A DNA stretch of 64,000 nucleotides from Vibrio nitrifigilis. GTDB taxonomy: Bacteria > Pseudomonadota > Gammaproteobacteria > Enterobacterales > Vibrionaceae. The stretch is taken from positions 186,001 through 250,000 of the forward strand of contig NZ_JADPMR010000004.1 of NCBI RefSeq assembly GCF_015686695.1. Direction: 5' to 3'. This document shows, piece by piece, positions 45,182 to 54,336 of the stretch (its first letter is position 1; each line of letters begins with the position of its first letter). The position numbers were made by a program, and so were the translations under genes. Under the pieces are notes generated by a model that ran no database searches, was not told the DNA's origin, and saw only the letters and a program-made list of their open reading frames with translations.

Positions 45182-46675
45182 ATGGCTTATTATAATCCCG
45201 ATGAGATCGCTATTCCCAATGGGCACTTTAGTCATGGCCAACTGGATTCTTCAACTGGGCATGAACGACATGCAGTCACTCGTCCTTCTGATGGTGTGGT
45301 CTATGCCGAAATACCAATCGCAGATGGCCCATATGTAGATAGAGTGGTGCGCGCTTCTTATGAGTCTTTCCGTTCTAGCGATTGGGCAACTCGAGCTCCT
45401 CGTGATAGGGCAAAAGTGCTTATGCGATGGGCTGAATTAGTGGAAGACAATTGTCAATATTTAGCACAGTTAGAATCTTTAGGTTCCAGTCGAACTTACC
45501 AAGATGTTCTTCAGTGGGATATACCCTATGTCGCTGACACGATACGCTTTTTCGCTGAAATGGCCGATAAAGATGGTGGTTATGTTGGAACAACACAAAG
45601 CGATCGTTTCGGTATGGTGGTGACGGAACCCTATGGTGTGGTGGGCGCGATTACGCCTTGGAATTTTCCAATGAGTATGGCTATGTGGAAAGCAGCGCCA
45701 GCCTTAGCGGCTGGAAACGCAGTCGTGATGAAGCCATCAGAGCTTACGCCCTTTTCAACGTTATGCTTAGCTCAGTTAGCAATTGATGCCGGATTGCCGA
45801 ATAATATTTTCAATGTGGTATTAGGAACCGGTCAAGTAACGGGGGCTGCACTTTGCGAGCATCCTTTAGTGAGCCGAGTGACTTTCACTGGTTCGACTCA
45901 GACGGGGGCGAATATTATGTCTGCGTGTGCGCTGACAGGACCTAAGCCTGCAACCCTAGAGTTGGGTGGAAAAAGTCCTCAAATAGTGTTTGCTGATGCT
46001 CCTGATATTGAGTTAGCGGCCAGCATGGTCGCAAAAGCCATTACTGGCAATGCAGGACAAGTTTGCGTTTCAGGCTCTAGATTGATTATCGAACAAGCGT
46101 TGTATGAACAATTTATTCCGCTCATTATCGCCCACTTTAAACAGTTGATTGCTGGAAAAACATGGGAGCAAAATACGACTTTAGGTCCGATTATTTCAGA
46201 ACAGCAACTCTCAAGAATTGAATCAATTGTCCAAAAAAGTATATCGGATGGAAGCCAATGCCTTTATGGGGGAGAACGCATCATTGGACATGAATGTGGT
46301 ACGTATTTTCAACCAACGATTTTAAAAGTGACGGGTTGCGATGATATTGCGATTATGCAAGAAATTTTTGGACCTGTTTTAACGGTACAAACTTTTACGA
46401 GCGAGCAAGAAGCATGGCAACTGGCCAGTCACAATACCTATGGCTTGGCTGCAGGTGTTCATACTTCCAATTTAGATCGAGCATTAAGAGCAGTGAGAAA
46501 TATAGAAGCTGGCTCGGTTTGGATAAACCGTTATGGACGGACGTTCGATCATATTATGCCAACGGGGGGGTACAAGTGCTCCGGCATTGGTAAAGACATT
46601 GGTAAAGAGGCATTTGAAGAAAATCGCCGCAGCAAAACAGTAATGATTGATTTTGATTTAAACCCATCTAATTAA
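45182..46675 (+). CDS. NAD(P)-dependent aldehyde dehydrogenase
   Basis: A 497-residue ALDH superfamily enzyme. PWNFPMSMAMWK near residue 157, the cofactor FTGSTQTGANI near 238, the general base Glu in LELGGKSPQ near 262 and the nucleophile Cys in GNAGQVCVSGSRL near 295 are all present, as is the late EIFGPVLTV. Closest groups oxidise aminoaldehydes or betaine aldehyde, but the substrate is not certain. TAAGGAG precedes the ATG. A long hairpin ends the gene. Confidence 0.93.
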   Translation: MAYYNPDEIAIPNGHFSHGQLDSSTGHERHAVTRPSDGVVYAEIPIADGPYVDRVVRASYESFRSSDWATRAPRDRAKVLMRWAELVEDNCQYLAQLESLGSSRTYQDVLQWDIPYVADTIRFFAEMADKDGGYVGTTQSDRFGMVVTEPYGVVGAITPWNFPMSMAMWKAAPALAAGNAVVMKPSELTPFSTLCLAQLAIDAGLPNNIFNVVLGTGQVTGAALCEHPLVSRVTFTGSTQTGANIMSACALTGPKPATLELGGKSPQIVFADAPDIELAASMVAKAITGNAGQVCVSGSRLIIEQALYEQFIPLIIAHFKQLIAGKTWEQNTTLGPIISEQQLSRIESIVQKSISDGSQCLYGGERIIGHECGTYFQPTILKVTGCDDIAIMQEIFGPVLTVQTFTSEQEAWQLASHNTYGLAAGVHTSNLDRALRAVRNIEAGSVWINRYGRTFDHIMPTGGYKCSGIGKDIGKEAFEENRRSKTVMIDFDLNPSN

Positions 46676-47467
46676 CCATATCATCGAACTGTACAAGATG
46701 GCAGGAGTCCTTCACCCACTCTATTGCCATCTTGTACTCCTACCGAATACTCATTTTCGCTTTATTTTAGTTAGCCTGACTGACTAAACAGCATTCACCC
46801 ATTTAATTAAGGGTTACATTTGTTATTGTTTACTAATGGTCGTAACTTGTACTTATTTTGTGTGTTTTTTGTTCAATTTGGTGTCGTTGTTAATGCGGGA
46901 TTTTATTAGAAGTAATAATTTTATTAGTTACATTTATTCATTTTTAAGATTACTGTGACACCATTGAAACACAGGAAATGATATTATTATATATAAATAA
47001 AAATATCTTTATAACTACTTGATTAATATTTATAAGGTACTTTATCTATATAATTTTAAATGATAAAACACTCATGAAATAGATGTAAAATTATCTCATA
47101 AATGAGAATTTGTTTTTGCGGTGCATTATTTCTTATTTTTATTCTATGAATTGAGATAAATAAAAATTATTCTGTCATTCGTTGCTTGGATATATTAATG
47201 ACATTGCTATGACTTTCATTATTATCAATAGTAACAGTTAGGTACATTGAGATAGTGCCAATTTAATATAAATAACGGTTAGCTATGGATAGGCTTTTTG
47301 GCAGTTTCTCATTTTAACTTGCACTCTGCTAAGCCATGAAGAACTCTACGCTAAACCACCAGTAGATAAATGATATATAAGGTTATTGAGACTCAGTTTG
47401 TCTAAGGGGTTTTACCTCGTAAACCTAAAATAATCAATTGTAATGTTTTCTTTCTAAGGATATAACA
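46676..47467. other. Spacer before the first tad locus, with a hairpin
   Basis: GTACAAGATGGCA (46691-46703) pairs perfectly with TGCCATCTTGTAC (46725-46737) just after the aldehyde dehydrogenase gene. After 46800 the spacer is strongly AT-rich without a gene. It must contain the promoter of flp and the tad operon; I could not assign a specific one. Confidence 0.5.
46691..46737 (+). terminator. Long hairpin after the aldehyde dehydrogenase gene
   Basis: A 13-bp perfect stem with a 21-base loop that can fold a further GAGT/ACTC stem. No T-run follows, so it may be a Rho-type or RNA-stabilising end. Confidence 0.6.
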
Positions 47468-47680
47468 ATGTTAATGAATTTAAGCTCGAAATTATATTCC
47501 ACCGTGGATGCTTTTTTTTCGGATAAACGTGGTGTGACAGCTATAGAATACGCAATTATTGGTGTGGCAGTTTCGGCTATTGTACTGAGTATGTTTAATT
47601 CTAGTTTAAGCGATTCTCTTGAAGGTGCAATGAGCACTATCACTACTAATATTGACTCGGCTTCATCTTCAGCGCAATAA
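47468..47680 (+). CDS. flp: Flp-type major pilin, first tad locus
   Basis: A 70-residue type IVb prepilin. The leader ends DKRG, followed by VTAIEYAIIGVAVSAIVLSMF; the processing site is Gly|Val-Thr with the conserved Glu-Tyr pair. The mature pilin is about 50 residues and is mainly one helix. TAAGGATAT precedes the ATG. It is the first gene of the locus and probably the most highly expressed. Confidence 0.96.
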   Translation: MLMNLSSKLYSTVDAFFSDKRGVTAIEYAIIGVAVSAIVLSMFNSSLSDSLEGAMSTITTNIDSASSSAQ

Positions 47681-47681
47681 A

Positions 47682-48140
47682 TTGGATACTGCACAATTAT
47701 TGAAGTTAGGGCTAATACTGTTTTTAGTCCTAACTTTATGTAATGTTATGTACAGTGATATTACCCAGCGAACAGTTAAACATAGAGATTTGGTTCTGTC
47801 TTCTATTTTCATATTTTCTCTTCACCAAGAGTATCAAATCGATATTAATTATCCGATGATATTTCTATTCTTTATTGGTGGGATGATTTTTTGGAAACTT
47901 GGCATATGTGGTGCTGGTGACATCAAATTATTAACCATTTTAAGCTTAGGTATGAGCCAGCAATGGCTGCTACTCTGCGTTGTTATCATGTTGTTTTTGG
48001 GAGGTGTTACTGCCGGTGGGTTACTCCTTTATAGCAAATGTAGTGGCCGCAAAGAGATAGTTAACCACGGTGTACCATATGCGATACCTATCGTCTTCAG
48101 CTTTGGGTTCGGAATTATATTAACTTTTTTATCAAAATAA
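47682..48140 (+). CDS. cpaA: Flp prepilin peptidase CpaA/TadV, first locus
   Basis: A 152-residue aspartic (A24) prepilin peptidase with about four or five membrane helices. Active-site candidates are Asp near residue 26 in YSDITQRTVKHRDL and the GAGDIKLL aspartate near 80. The N-terminus is unusual: there is no ATG before the first membrane helix. TTG at 47682, one base after the flp stop, is the best fit by comparison with the second copy; TTG at 47652 or 47700 are alternatives. Translation would be coupled to flp. Confidence 0.85.
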   Translation: MDTAQLLKLGLILFLVLTLCNVMYSDITQRTVKHRDLVLSSIFIFSLHQEYQIDINYPMIFLFFIGGMIFWKLGICGAGDIKLLTILSLGMSQQWLLLCVVIMLFLGGVTAGGLLLYSKCSGRKEIVNHGVPYAIPIVFSFGFGIILTFLSK

Positions 48141-48173
48141 CTTATCTCGCTGTTCTCATCGTTTTGGTGTTCT

Positions 48174-48962
48174 ATGAATATAAAATTAGTCAGTGTATTT
48201 GCGGTAATCGCTATTGGCGTTGGTATATATGGTGTAATTGGGCAAAAACAGCCTAGGCCTCACGCTGAAACCCAAGTTAAAGAAGAGAAAAAACTGACTG
48301 TTTATTTAACTAAATCAGACTTAAAAAAAGGACATGTTTTGACACGTTCTGATGTTTATTTAGAAAAATGGCCTGAATCTAAAGCAAATAAATATGGATT
48401 GGATGATAACTTGGTCGTTAATTTATCAGACCGGCCGCTAGTTCGTCGAGATATTAATTCGGATAAGTTACTGTATCGTGATTCGCTAATATATCAGCAA
48501 GATCCAGAATATGTAGACTTTGTCGTTAAGCCTGGGTTGATTCCATTTCCAATAGAAACGAATTCAGACGCTATCGTTGGCGGTGTTATTCATGCGAATT
48601 CAAAAGTTGACATTTTAGCTTTGGCGTCAACTAGTCAAAATTTGGCGAATGATCACTCGGTAAATAGTTATAAAGGGGTTTCATTAACGCCAGTGTTAAT
48701 GAACATCAAGGTACTGAAATTGACGACAGAGAAAGTGAAAAATAAAGACCAACGGGTCAATCACGAAAAAACGGCGTTGATTCTCGAGCTTACACCTAAA
48801 GAAGTGGCAACACTGACCATTGCTAAAAGAATTGCACAGATTGAAGTACATCTTGCAGTTAAAAATGCGACCGCCAAACAACTATCAGCCAATGCTGGTG
48901 ATGTTTTGGAATCATACCATGCTGTAACGGAATTTCGTGCTGCGAGTGCGATTGTAAAATAG
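48174..48962 (+). CDS. cpaB: Flp pilus assembly protein CpaB/RcpC, first locus
   Basis: A 262-residue inner-membrane-anchored periplasmic protein that helps assemble the secretin. After an N-terminal helix (LVSVFAVIAIGVGIYGV), a SAF domain (about residues 42-110) and the RcpC domain (SNSDAIVGGVIHANSKVDIL; the sequence here is NSDAIVGGVIHANSKVDI) follow. ILELTPKEVATLTIAKRI near residue 205 is typical. It matches the second copy at about 45-50 percent by eye. Confidence 0.9.
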   Translation: MNIKLVSVFAVIAIGVGIYGVIGQKQPRPHAETQVKEEKKLTVYLTKSDLKKGHVLTRSDVYLEKWPESKANKYGLDDNLVVNLSDRPLVRRDINSDKLLYRDSLIYQQDPEYVDFVVKPGLIPFPIETNSDAIVGGVIHANSKVDILALASTSQNLANDHSVNSYKGVSLTPVLMNIKVLKLTTEKVKNKDQRVNHEKTALILELTPKEVATLTIAKRIAQIEVHLAVKNATAKQLSANAGDVLESYHAVTEFRAASAIVK

Positions 48963-48972
48963 GACTTCAGGG

Positions 48973-50361
48973 ATGACCATTCGTATATCTCATTCACGTA
49001 TTGGCCTTAAATGCGGCGTATTTACATCGCTTTGGATAATGCTTTTATATCTGAATAGTGCACTGGCTGCCAATCTTATTAACATTGCCGATGGTGAAGC
49101 AACGGCAATCAAAACTAAACAAGAAATCAGTTCGGTGTTTATAGCCAATCCTACGGTTGCCGATTACCAAGTGATTGGTAAACGGAAGGTGGTAGTGTTC
49201 GGCAAAAAAGTCGGCAATACATCTCTCATCATTTTTGACGGTGAAGGTAACGATTTAATAGCAAAAACAATTGTGGTGAACCACAGTTTACTGCTGATCA
49301 AGCAGCAAGTGGCACTTCGCTATCCTCATCTAGATATTTCTATTTACAATCTTGGTCAACAAGTTGTCTTGAGTGGAACGGTTTCTTCGGAAGAAGAAAA
49401 GCAAGGCATTGCCACTTTAGTTGGCGAGTTGATGGAGAAAAGTGCAACCAAACAAACCGTATCAGTGTCGAGTTCTTCTAGTTCATCTTCTAATTCTTCG
49501 TCATCTTCTAACTCTTCTACTGGTGGGGATTTAACATTAGATACCGGTGCGACTTACCAAGGTATTGTTAATAATTTGGAGGTAGCAGTAACGAAGCAGG
49601 TTAATGTGAAATTAACAGTCGCCGAGGTATCACAATCATTTGCCGAGAACTTAGGCATTCAAATGTACTCAGATGGAAATAGCCAAGGCATTTTTGTCAA
49701 CTCCTTAACCAAATTCAGCGCAAGTGATATTGTTTCTGTGATTAATGCTGTAGCCGATAACACAATTGGTCAGGTTCTTGCAGAGCCCAATATCTCTGTT
49801 ATATCAGGGAAAAGTGCAAGTTTTTTAGTGGGGGGCGAACTTCCCGTCGTAACTGTGATTGATAGCAGTACGAGTGTTTCGTATAAAGAGTATGGCATTC
49901 GTTTAAATCTAGCTGCGAATGTACTTAGAGATAACAAGATCGAGTTAGCGATTAGCCCAGAAGTCAGTTCTCTTGATACCCAGTATGAAAATGAAACATA
50001 CGACTTGCCCGCTTTAAAAACGCGTAAAGCTCAAACAACAGTTGAACTGGGCGACGGCCAAAGTTTTGTTCTCGGTGGGCTGTTAAGTAATGAAGAGACC
50101 GAGTCACTCTCAAAAATTCCTTATATCGGTGATATTCCTATTTTAGGTGCTCTTTTCCGTTATACCGAAACTGAACGTAAAAAAACAGAGCTGGTTATTG
50201 TAGCTACGGTAAGTTTGGTTAAGCCAATTGAAAGTGATCAGGTAAAACTACCGAGTTTTGAGCGGACAACAAATCTACAGCGTTTCTTTGCATTAGATAA
50301 AAATACAGCGTCTTCATATCCTGCGCGTCAGTGGCTAGCTAACGGAGGTTTTATTCAATGA
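48973..50361 (+). CDS. cpaC: Flp pilus outer-membrane secretin CpaC/RcpA, first locus
   Basis: A 462-residue type II/III secretin. The signal peptide ends near residue 33 (LNSALAANL). The N-terminal BON/N0-like part has SSVFIANPTVADYQVIGK; the secretin channel runs from about residue 205 (NVKLTVAEVSQSFAENLG) to KIPYIGDIPILGALFRY and ELVIVATVSLVKP near 415. A Ser-rich linker (16 Ser in 19 residues, 164-182) joins the two parts and is missing from the second copy. The stop overlaps the next start by four bases (ATGA). Confidence 0.95.
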   Translation: MTIRISHSRIGLKCGVFTSLWIMLLYLNSALAANLINIADGEATAIKTKQEISSVFIANPTVADYQVIGKRKVVVFGKKVGNTSLIIFDGEGNDLIAKTIVVNHSLLLIKQQVALRYPHLDISIYNLGQQVVLSGTVSSEEEKQGIATLVGELMEKSATKQTVSVSSSSSSSSNSSSSSNSSTGGDLTLDTGATYQGIVNNLEVAVTKQVNVKLTVAEVSQSFAENLGIQMYSDGNSQGIFVNSLTKFSASDIVSVINAVADNTIGQVLAEPNISVISGKSASFLVGGELPVVTVIDSSTSVSYKEYGIRLNLAANVLRDNKIELAISPEVSSLDTQYENETYDLPALKTRKAQTTVELGDGQSFVLGGLLSNEETESLSKIPYIGDIPILGALFRYTETERKKTELVIVATVSLVKPIESDQVKLPSFERTTNLQRFFALDKNTASSYPARQWLANGGFIQ

Positions 50362-50867
50362 AAATCGCTAGATGGAATCTAATTATGGCTGGTGTGATAT
50401 TGTCTTCATTGCTTATGGGGTGCAGTCATGTTCACGATCGAGTCGGGACTAAAGTGACCTTATATCCAGTTACGTCAACTTTGAAACTCGATGTGACGAA
50501 TTATCGTTCTGCTCAGGTGTCAATCGACCATTTTATTGCACACCACAATAAGTTGGTAGTGACGCAAATGGTTGAACTTAAATATAGAGGAAAAGCGGGA
50601 TTGCGTTTGGCTGACTATACACGTAATGCCTTACTAAAGTTGGGAGTAGCTAAGGAGCATGTCCATTTACTAGCCTCAGATATGGCTTCTGATTCGTTTC
50701 TTATATTACTTACTGATTATAAAGTGAAAACCAGCCAATGCCACTATGCTAATTATCATTCATTAAGCCAGTTTACTGATGACCATGGTTGTAGTGTTGA
50801 AAGTAACCGCTGGTTATCTATGACTAATCCAGAACGTTCGGCGTCTATTTCAATGGATACTCAATAA
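50358..50867 (+). CDS. Pilus assembly lipoprotein, RcpB/CpaD-like, first locus
   Basis: A 169-residue predicted lipoprotein with lipobox SSLLMGCSH (Cys near residue 22). The conserved C-terminal stretch GCSVESNRWLSMTNPERSA resembles the CpaD ending GC...N....M..NP, so it is placed as the secretin-associated lipoprotein. The second copy keeps this pattern almost unchanged. It lies between cpaC and tadZ in both loci, which is the usual place of rcpB/cpaD. Confidence 0.78.
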   Translation: MKIARWNLIMAGVILSSLLMGCSHVHDRVGTKVTLYPVTSTLKLDVTNYRSAQVSIDHFIAHHNKLVVTQMVELKYRGKAGLRLADYTRNALLKLGVAKEHVHLLASDMASDSFLILLTDYKVKTSQCHYANYHSLSQFTDDHGCSVESNRWLSMTNPERSASISMDTQ

Positions 50868-50869
50868 CC

Positions 50870-52108
50870 ATGTTCGATTTAGTTGATATTTTAAAGTCTG
50901 GACAAGCTAGCAGTCACATTGAGCCAGAAAAAATTACGACAGTTCTTTTTCATCAGACACAAGAATGCCAGGAACTTGTTCTTGAATCCTATCGCTTTGA
51001 AGGCATTACTGAGCCTGTTATCGCGCCTAATAAAGATGAAAACATTTCTGAGCACGTGCGCTTACAAAATGTTGAAATTGTTTTGATAGAGTTAAACAAC
51101 AGTAATAACGTAACGGATGATGCTAAGCGTATTAGTCACTTACTACCGAGTCATGCATCTGTGATCGTCATTGGTAGTGAAGATGCGATATCTACAATTC
51201 GTAACTTAAAAGAAATGGGGTTTTATTATCTTTTTTGGCCCATTACTAAGCAGGAATTGATCGATTTTGTACGTAGTGTGCATGATAACCGCGAACGAAA
51301 TCGCGGGCCAGGTCAAAAACGACGAGCGAAACGCGTAACGGTTATTGGCGCTAAAGGGGGAGTCGGCGCAACAGCCATTACTGCAGAACTTTCTTATCTA
51401 CTTTCAAATGTTAAACATTCATCTTGTATTGTCGTCGACCATAATTATAACAGCGGTAATCTTGACATCATGCTTGGGGTACAAAAGTTTGAAAAGCGCC
51501 GTATTCAAAGAGGCTCTTTTACTGATTCCCTAGATTTGGCTAGTGCAAAAAGTTTATTACATAAACAAAATGACATGTTGTCTTTACTTGGTTTAACTGC
51601 GCCCGACCTGACTCAAGGTGAGGTTTCTGAGTATCACCGCTCTGTTATCGATATCATGTCCGCTGAATGTAACTTCATTATTGAGGATATGTCTGCATCT
51701 TCGGGGCAAGTCTATGAAGTTAACCACTCTTGGCTAGAAAGTGATTGTATTTTATTAGTCAGCACACCAACGGTGTCATCACTGAGAGATGCTGGTCGAA
51801 TTAAGCAAATTATCGATAACGTTCCTCCTTCTCAGAGGCCACGTTTGCTCATCGTCGTTAACAACACTATGCCAGAAAAATTTGCTAGTGTGTCGTTGGC
51901 CGAGATTGAGACGTTTCTACATCAAAAAGCGGATCTGGTTATCCCGTTTATCGGTGATTTCGGTAACGTTATTTTAGACGGTAAGCGTTTAGCCAATATC
52001 AATAATAAATCAGCTAATTCTGTAAAATCCTTAGCCTCTTTAGTGATTGGTGAAAGCACAGAAAAAACTCACTCATTGTTTAAGAAATTATTGAGTAAGG
52101 TGAAGTAA
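50870..52108 (+). CDS. tadZ: Pilus localisation ATPase-like protein TadZ/CpaE, first locus
   Basis: A 412-residue protein with an atypical receiver-like N-terminus (about 20-140) and a MinD/ParA-like domain. The P-loop reads VIGAKGGVGATAITAEL near residue 160, in which the usual Walker Lys is replaced by Ala, as known for atypical TadZ proteins. It starts two bases after the previous gene. It is expected to set the position of the pilus machine at the membrane. Confidence 0.93.
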   Translation: MFDLVDILKSGQASSHIEPEKITTVLFHQTQECQELVLESYRFEGITEPVIAPNKDENISEHVRLQNVEIVLIELNNSNNVTDDAKRISHLLPSHASVIVIGSEDAISTIRNLKEMGFYYLFWPITKQELIDFVRSVHDNRERNRGPGQKRRAKRVTVIGAKGGVGATAITAELSYLLSNVKHSSCIVVDHNYNSGNLDIMLGVQKFEKRRIQRGSFTDSLDLASAKSLLHKQNDMLSLLGLTAPDLTQGEVSEYHRSVIDIMSAECNFIIEDMSASSGQVYEVNHSWLESDCILLVSTPTVSSLRDAGRIKQIIDNVPPSQRPRLLIVVNNTMPEKFASVSLAEIETFLHQKADLVIPFIGDFGNVILDGKRLANINNKSANSVKSLASLVIGESTEKTHSLFKKLLSKVK

Positions 52109-53392
52109 ATGCTTGGAACAAAGAATCTGTATGTTTCGTTACGTAAAAAAATCTTCGACGCATTAGATCCCACCGCTATTACTGATATCAGTCGTCAGCA
52201 ACTTTCAACTCAATTAGAAAGTGCTGTTGACTTACTCATCGAAAATGAAAATGCGGCTGTTTCATCTACAGTTCGTAAAGAATTTGTGGAAAGTCTGACT
52301 GATGAGCTCATTGGATTAGGACCACTGCAACGCTTAATGGATGACGAATCGATCACGGATATCATGGTTAATGGTCCTGATTCTGTCTACATCGAGCGAC
52401 ATGGTTTGATGGAATTAGCCCCGATCAATTTTATTGATGAAGCGCAGTTGTTAGCTATTGCAAAGAGAATAGCTAATCGGGTCGGTCGCCGAGTCGATGA
52501 GTCCTCACCAACCTGTGATGCACGCTTGGCTGATGGTAGTCGCGTGAATATTGTTATTCCTCCTATTGCGATTGATGGCACGACCATCTCTATTCGTAAG
52601 TTTAAGAAGCAAAGCATCGACTTAAGTAAGTTGTGTCAATTTGGCGCGATGAGTCCTGAGATGGCTCAACTATTAATGGTAGCAGCACATTGTCGTTTGA
52701 ATATCTTGATTTCAGGTGGTACAGGATCAGGTAAAACGACGATGTTAAATGCGTTATCTCAGTTTATTTCTGAAAAAGAACGTGTCATCACTATAGAAGA
52801 CGCTGCTGAGTTAAAACTTCAACAACCTCATGTGGTGCGCCTCGAAACCCGTACCGCTGGGATTGAAAACACTGGGCTGATTAATCAACGTGATTTAGTT
52901 ATCAACTCACTACGTATGCGCCCGGACAGAATCATAGTGGGTGAGTGTCGTGGTCCAGAAGCTTTTGAAATGTTGCAAGCAATGAACACGGGTCACGATG
53001 GTTCTATGTCAACACTTCACGCTAATACGCCTCGTGATGCTATGGCCCGGGTTGAATCTATGGTCATGATGGCGAATAACAATCTTCCCCTTGAAGCCAT
53101 TCGTCGTACTATCGTCAGTGCTGTTGATCTAATCATTCAAATTTCTCGCCTGCATGATGGTAGTCGTAAAGTAATGAGTATCACTGAGGTAATTGGTCTT
53201 GAAGGCGCAAATGTGGTGATGGAGGAGATTTTCCGTTTTCAACCCACTTTTCAGCAAACCGACGACGATAAGATACATGGTCATTTTGTCACCGCTGGTT
53301 TGATGCAGCGATCGGTATTAGTAGAAAAAGCGAAGTTTTTTGGGTTGGAAGATAAACTAATGGCCGCTTTCCGAGCAGGAGAACCCGCTTGA
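52109..53392 (+). CDS. tadA: Pilus assembly ATPase TadA/CpaF, first locus
   Basis: A 427-residue secretion ATPase that powers Flp pilus extension and retraction. Walker A is SGGTGSGKTTMLNAL near residue 206; the Asp box VITIEDAAEL, the Walker B region RIIVGECRGPEAFEMLQAM and the His box SMSTLHANTPRDAMARVE follow. FVESLTDELIGLGPL and DDESITDIMVNGPD are typical N-terminal motifs. It begins right after the tadZ stop codon. Confidence 0.97.
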   Translation: MLGTKNLYVSLRKKIFDALDPTAITDISRQQLSTQLESAVDLLIENENAAVSSTVRKEFVESLTDELIGLGPLQRLMDDESITDIMVNGPDSVYIERHGLMELAPINFIDEAQLLAIAKRIANRVGRRVDESSPTCDARLADGSRVNIVIPPIAIDGTTISIRKFKKQSIDLSKLCQFGAMSPEMAQLLMVAAHCRLNILISGGTGSGKTTMLNALSQFISEKERVITIEDAAELKLQQPHVVRLETRTAGIENTGLINQRDLVINSLRMRPDRIIVGECRGPEAFEMLQAMNTGHDGSMSTLHANTPRDAMARVESMVMMANNNLPLEAIRRTIVSAVDLIIQISRLHDGSRKVMSITEVIGLEGANVVMEEIFRFQPTFQQTDDDKIHGHFVTAGLMQRSVLVEKAKFFGLEDKLMAAFRAGEPA

Positions 53393-54321
53393 TGCTCTCA
53401 ATATTAGTGATTTTTATCGGATTAATTTTATTGATTTACAGCGTGGTTAGTGAGCGTCGAGCACATAAGAATCGTTATAACTATCTCGCAGAGTTTAATA
53501 AAACTGAATATGTTGATTCATTAGTAACAAGCCAACAAGCGGTGAATCTTGCCTCTTTACTCAACCAAAGTTGGTTAGAAAATTTGGCACTTCGCTGGGA
53601 AAACTTCAAGAAACAGCTTGGAAAAAAAGCACAATTCAAATTGCTTATTGTTATCGCCGTATTATTTGCTGCTTCTCTATTTTTTAATCAAAACTTTTTG
53701 AGGGCATCTCCTCTTATCGTCTCTCCTGTTTTTATGTTTGGCGGGTTGCTGGCTTTTTATCGTTGGATGCAATCGCGAGAGCGTAAACGCTTCGAAGCCG
53801 AATTTCCTGATGCTCTAAATATGATGACCAGTGCGGTTTCTTCAGGGGAAAGTGTTATGCATGCCATATTATATGTTGGCGATAAATTGGAAGGCGATAT
53901 AGGTAGAGAATTTAATCTTATGGGGCGTCGGTTGCAGTTGGGGGAAACACCTGACGAAGTATTTCGTAAATCATGTCGACGTTACCCTTACTCTTCTTTT
54001 TATTTCTTCGTCATTACGTTACGGGCAAATATGCAACGTGGTGGGCAGTTGAAAGAGGTCATGTATCGTCTCAACCGCACGATGTTTAATGCTCGAGCCA
54101 TCAATAAAAAAAAGTATGCGTTAACGTCAGAAGCTCGCACTTCAGCGAAAATAGTCGCTGCGATACCCTTCTTCTTTCTGTTTATCCTACAGTTTCTCAG
54201 CCCTGAAAATTATGAATTCGTTATGTTTAATGACAGTGGGAGACAAATACTTTATTACGTCATGGCAAGCGAATCGATTGGTATTGCAATCGTTTGGGCA
54301 TTAATGAAAAGTGTTAGATAG
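53392..54321 (+). CDS. tadB: Pilus assembly platform protein TadB, first locus
   Basis: A 309-residue GspF-type inner-membrane protein. Membrane helices lie near residues 2-20, 80-97, 102-120 and at the C-terminus. The T2SSF domain has FEAEFPDALNMMTSAVSSGES near residue 140 and ITLRANMQRGGQLKEVMYRL near 205. The ATG overlaps the tadA stop codon (TGATG). It forms the platform with TadC. Confidence 0.94.
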   Translation: MLSILVIFIGLILLIYSVVSERRAHKNRYNYLAEFNKTEYVDSLVTSQQAVNLASLLNQSWLENLALRWENFKKQLGKKAQFKLLIVIAVLFAASLFFNQNFLRASPLIVSPVFMFGGLLAFYRWMQSRERKRFEAEFPDALNMMTSAVSSGESVMHAILYVGDKLEGDIGREFNLMGRRLQLGETPDEVFRKSCRRYPYSSFYFFVITLRANMQRGGQLKEVMYRLNRTMFNARAINKKKYALTSEARTSAKIVAAIPFFFLFILQFLSPENYEFVMFNDSGRQILYYVMASESIGIAIVWALMKSVR

Positions 54322-54336
54322 TAAGAGGCGCATAGC

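Noticed and set aside
44975..45241. 88-codon open frame on the minus strand before the aldehyde dehydrogenase
   Set aside because: It overlaps the dehydrogenase start, has no ribosome site and no family pattern.
49462..49518. A CRISPR-like or minisatellite repeat
   Set aside because: The triplet pattern is explained by a Ser-rich coding linker in frame with cpaC; there are no spacers.
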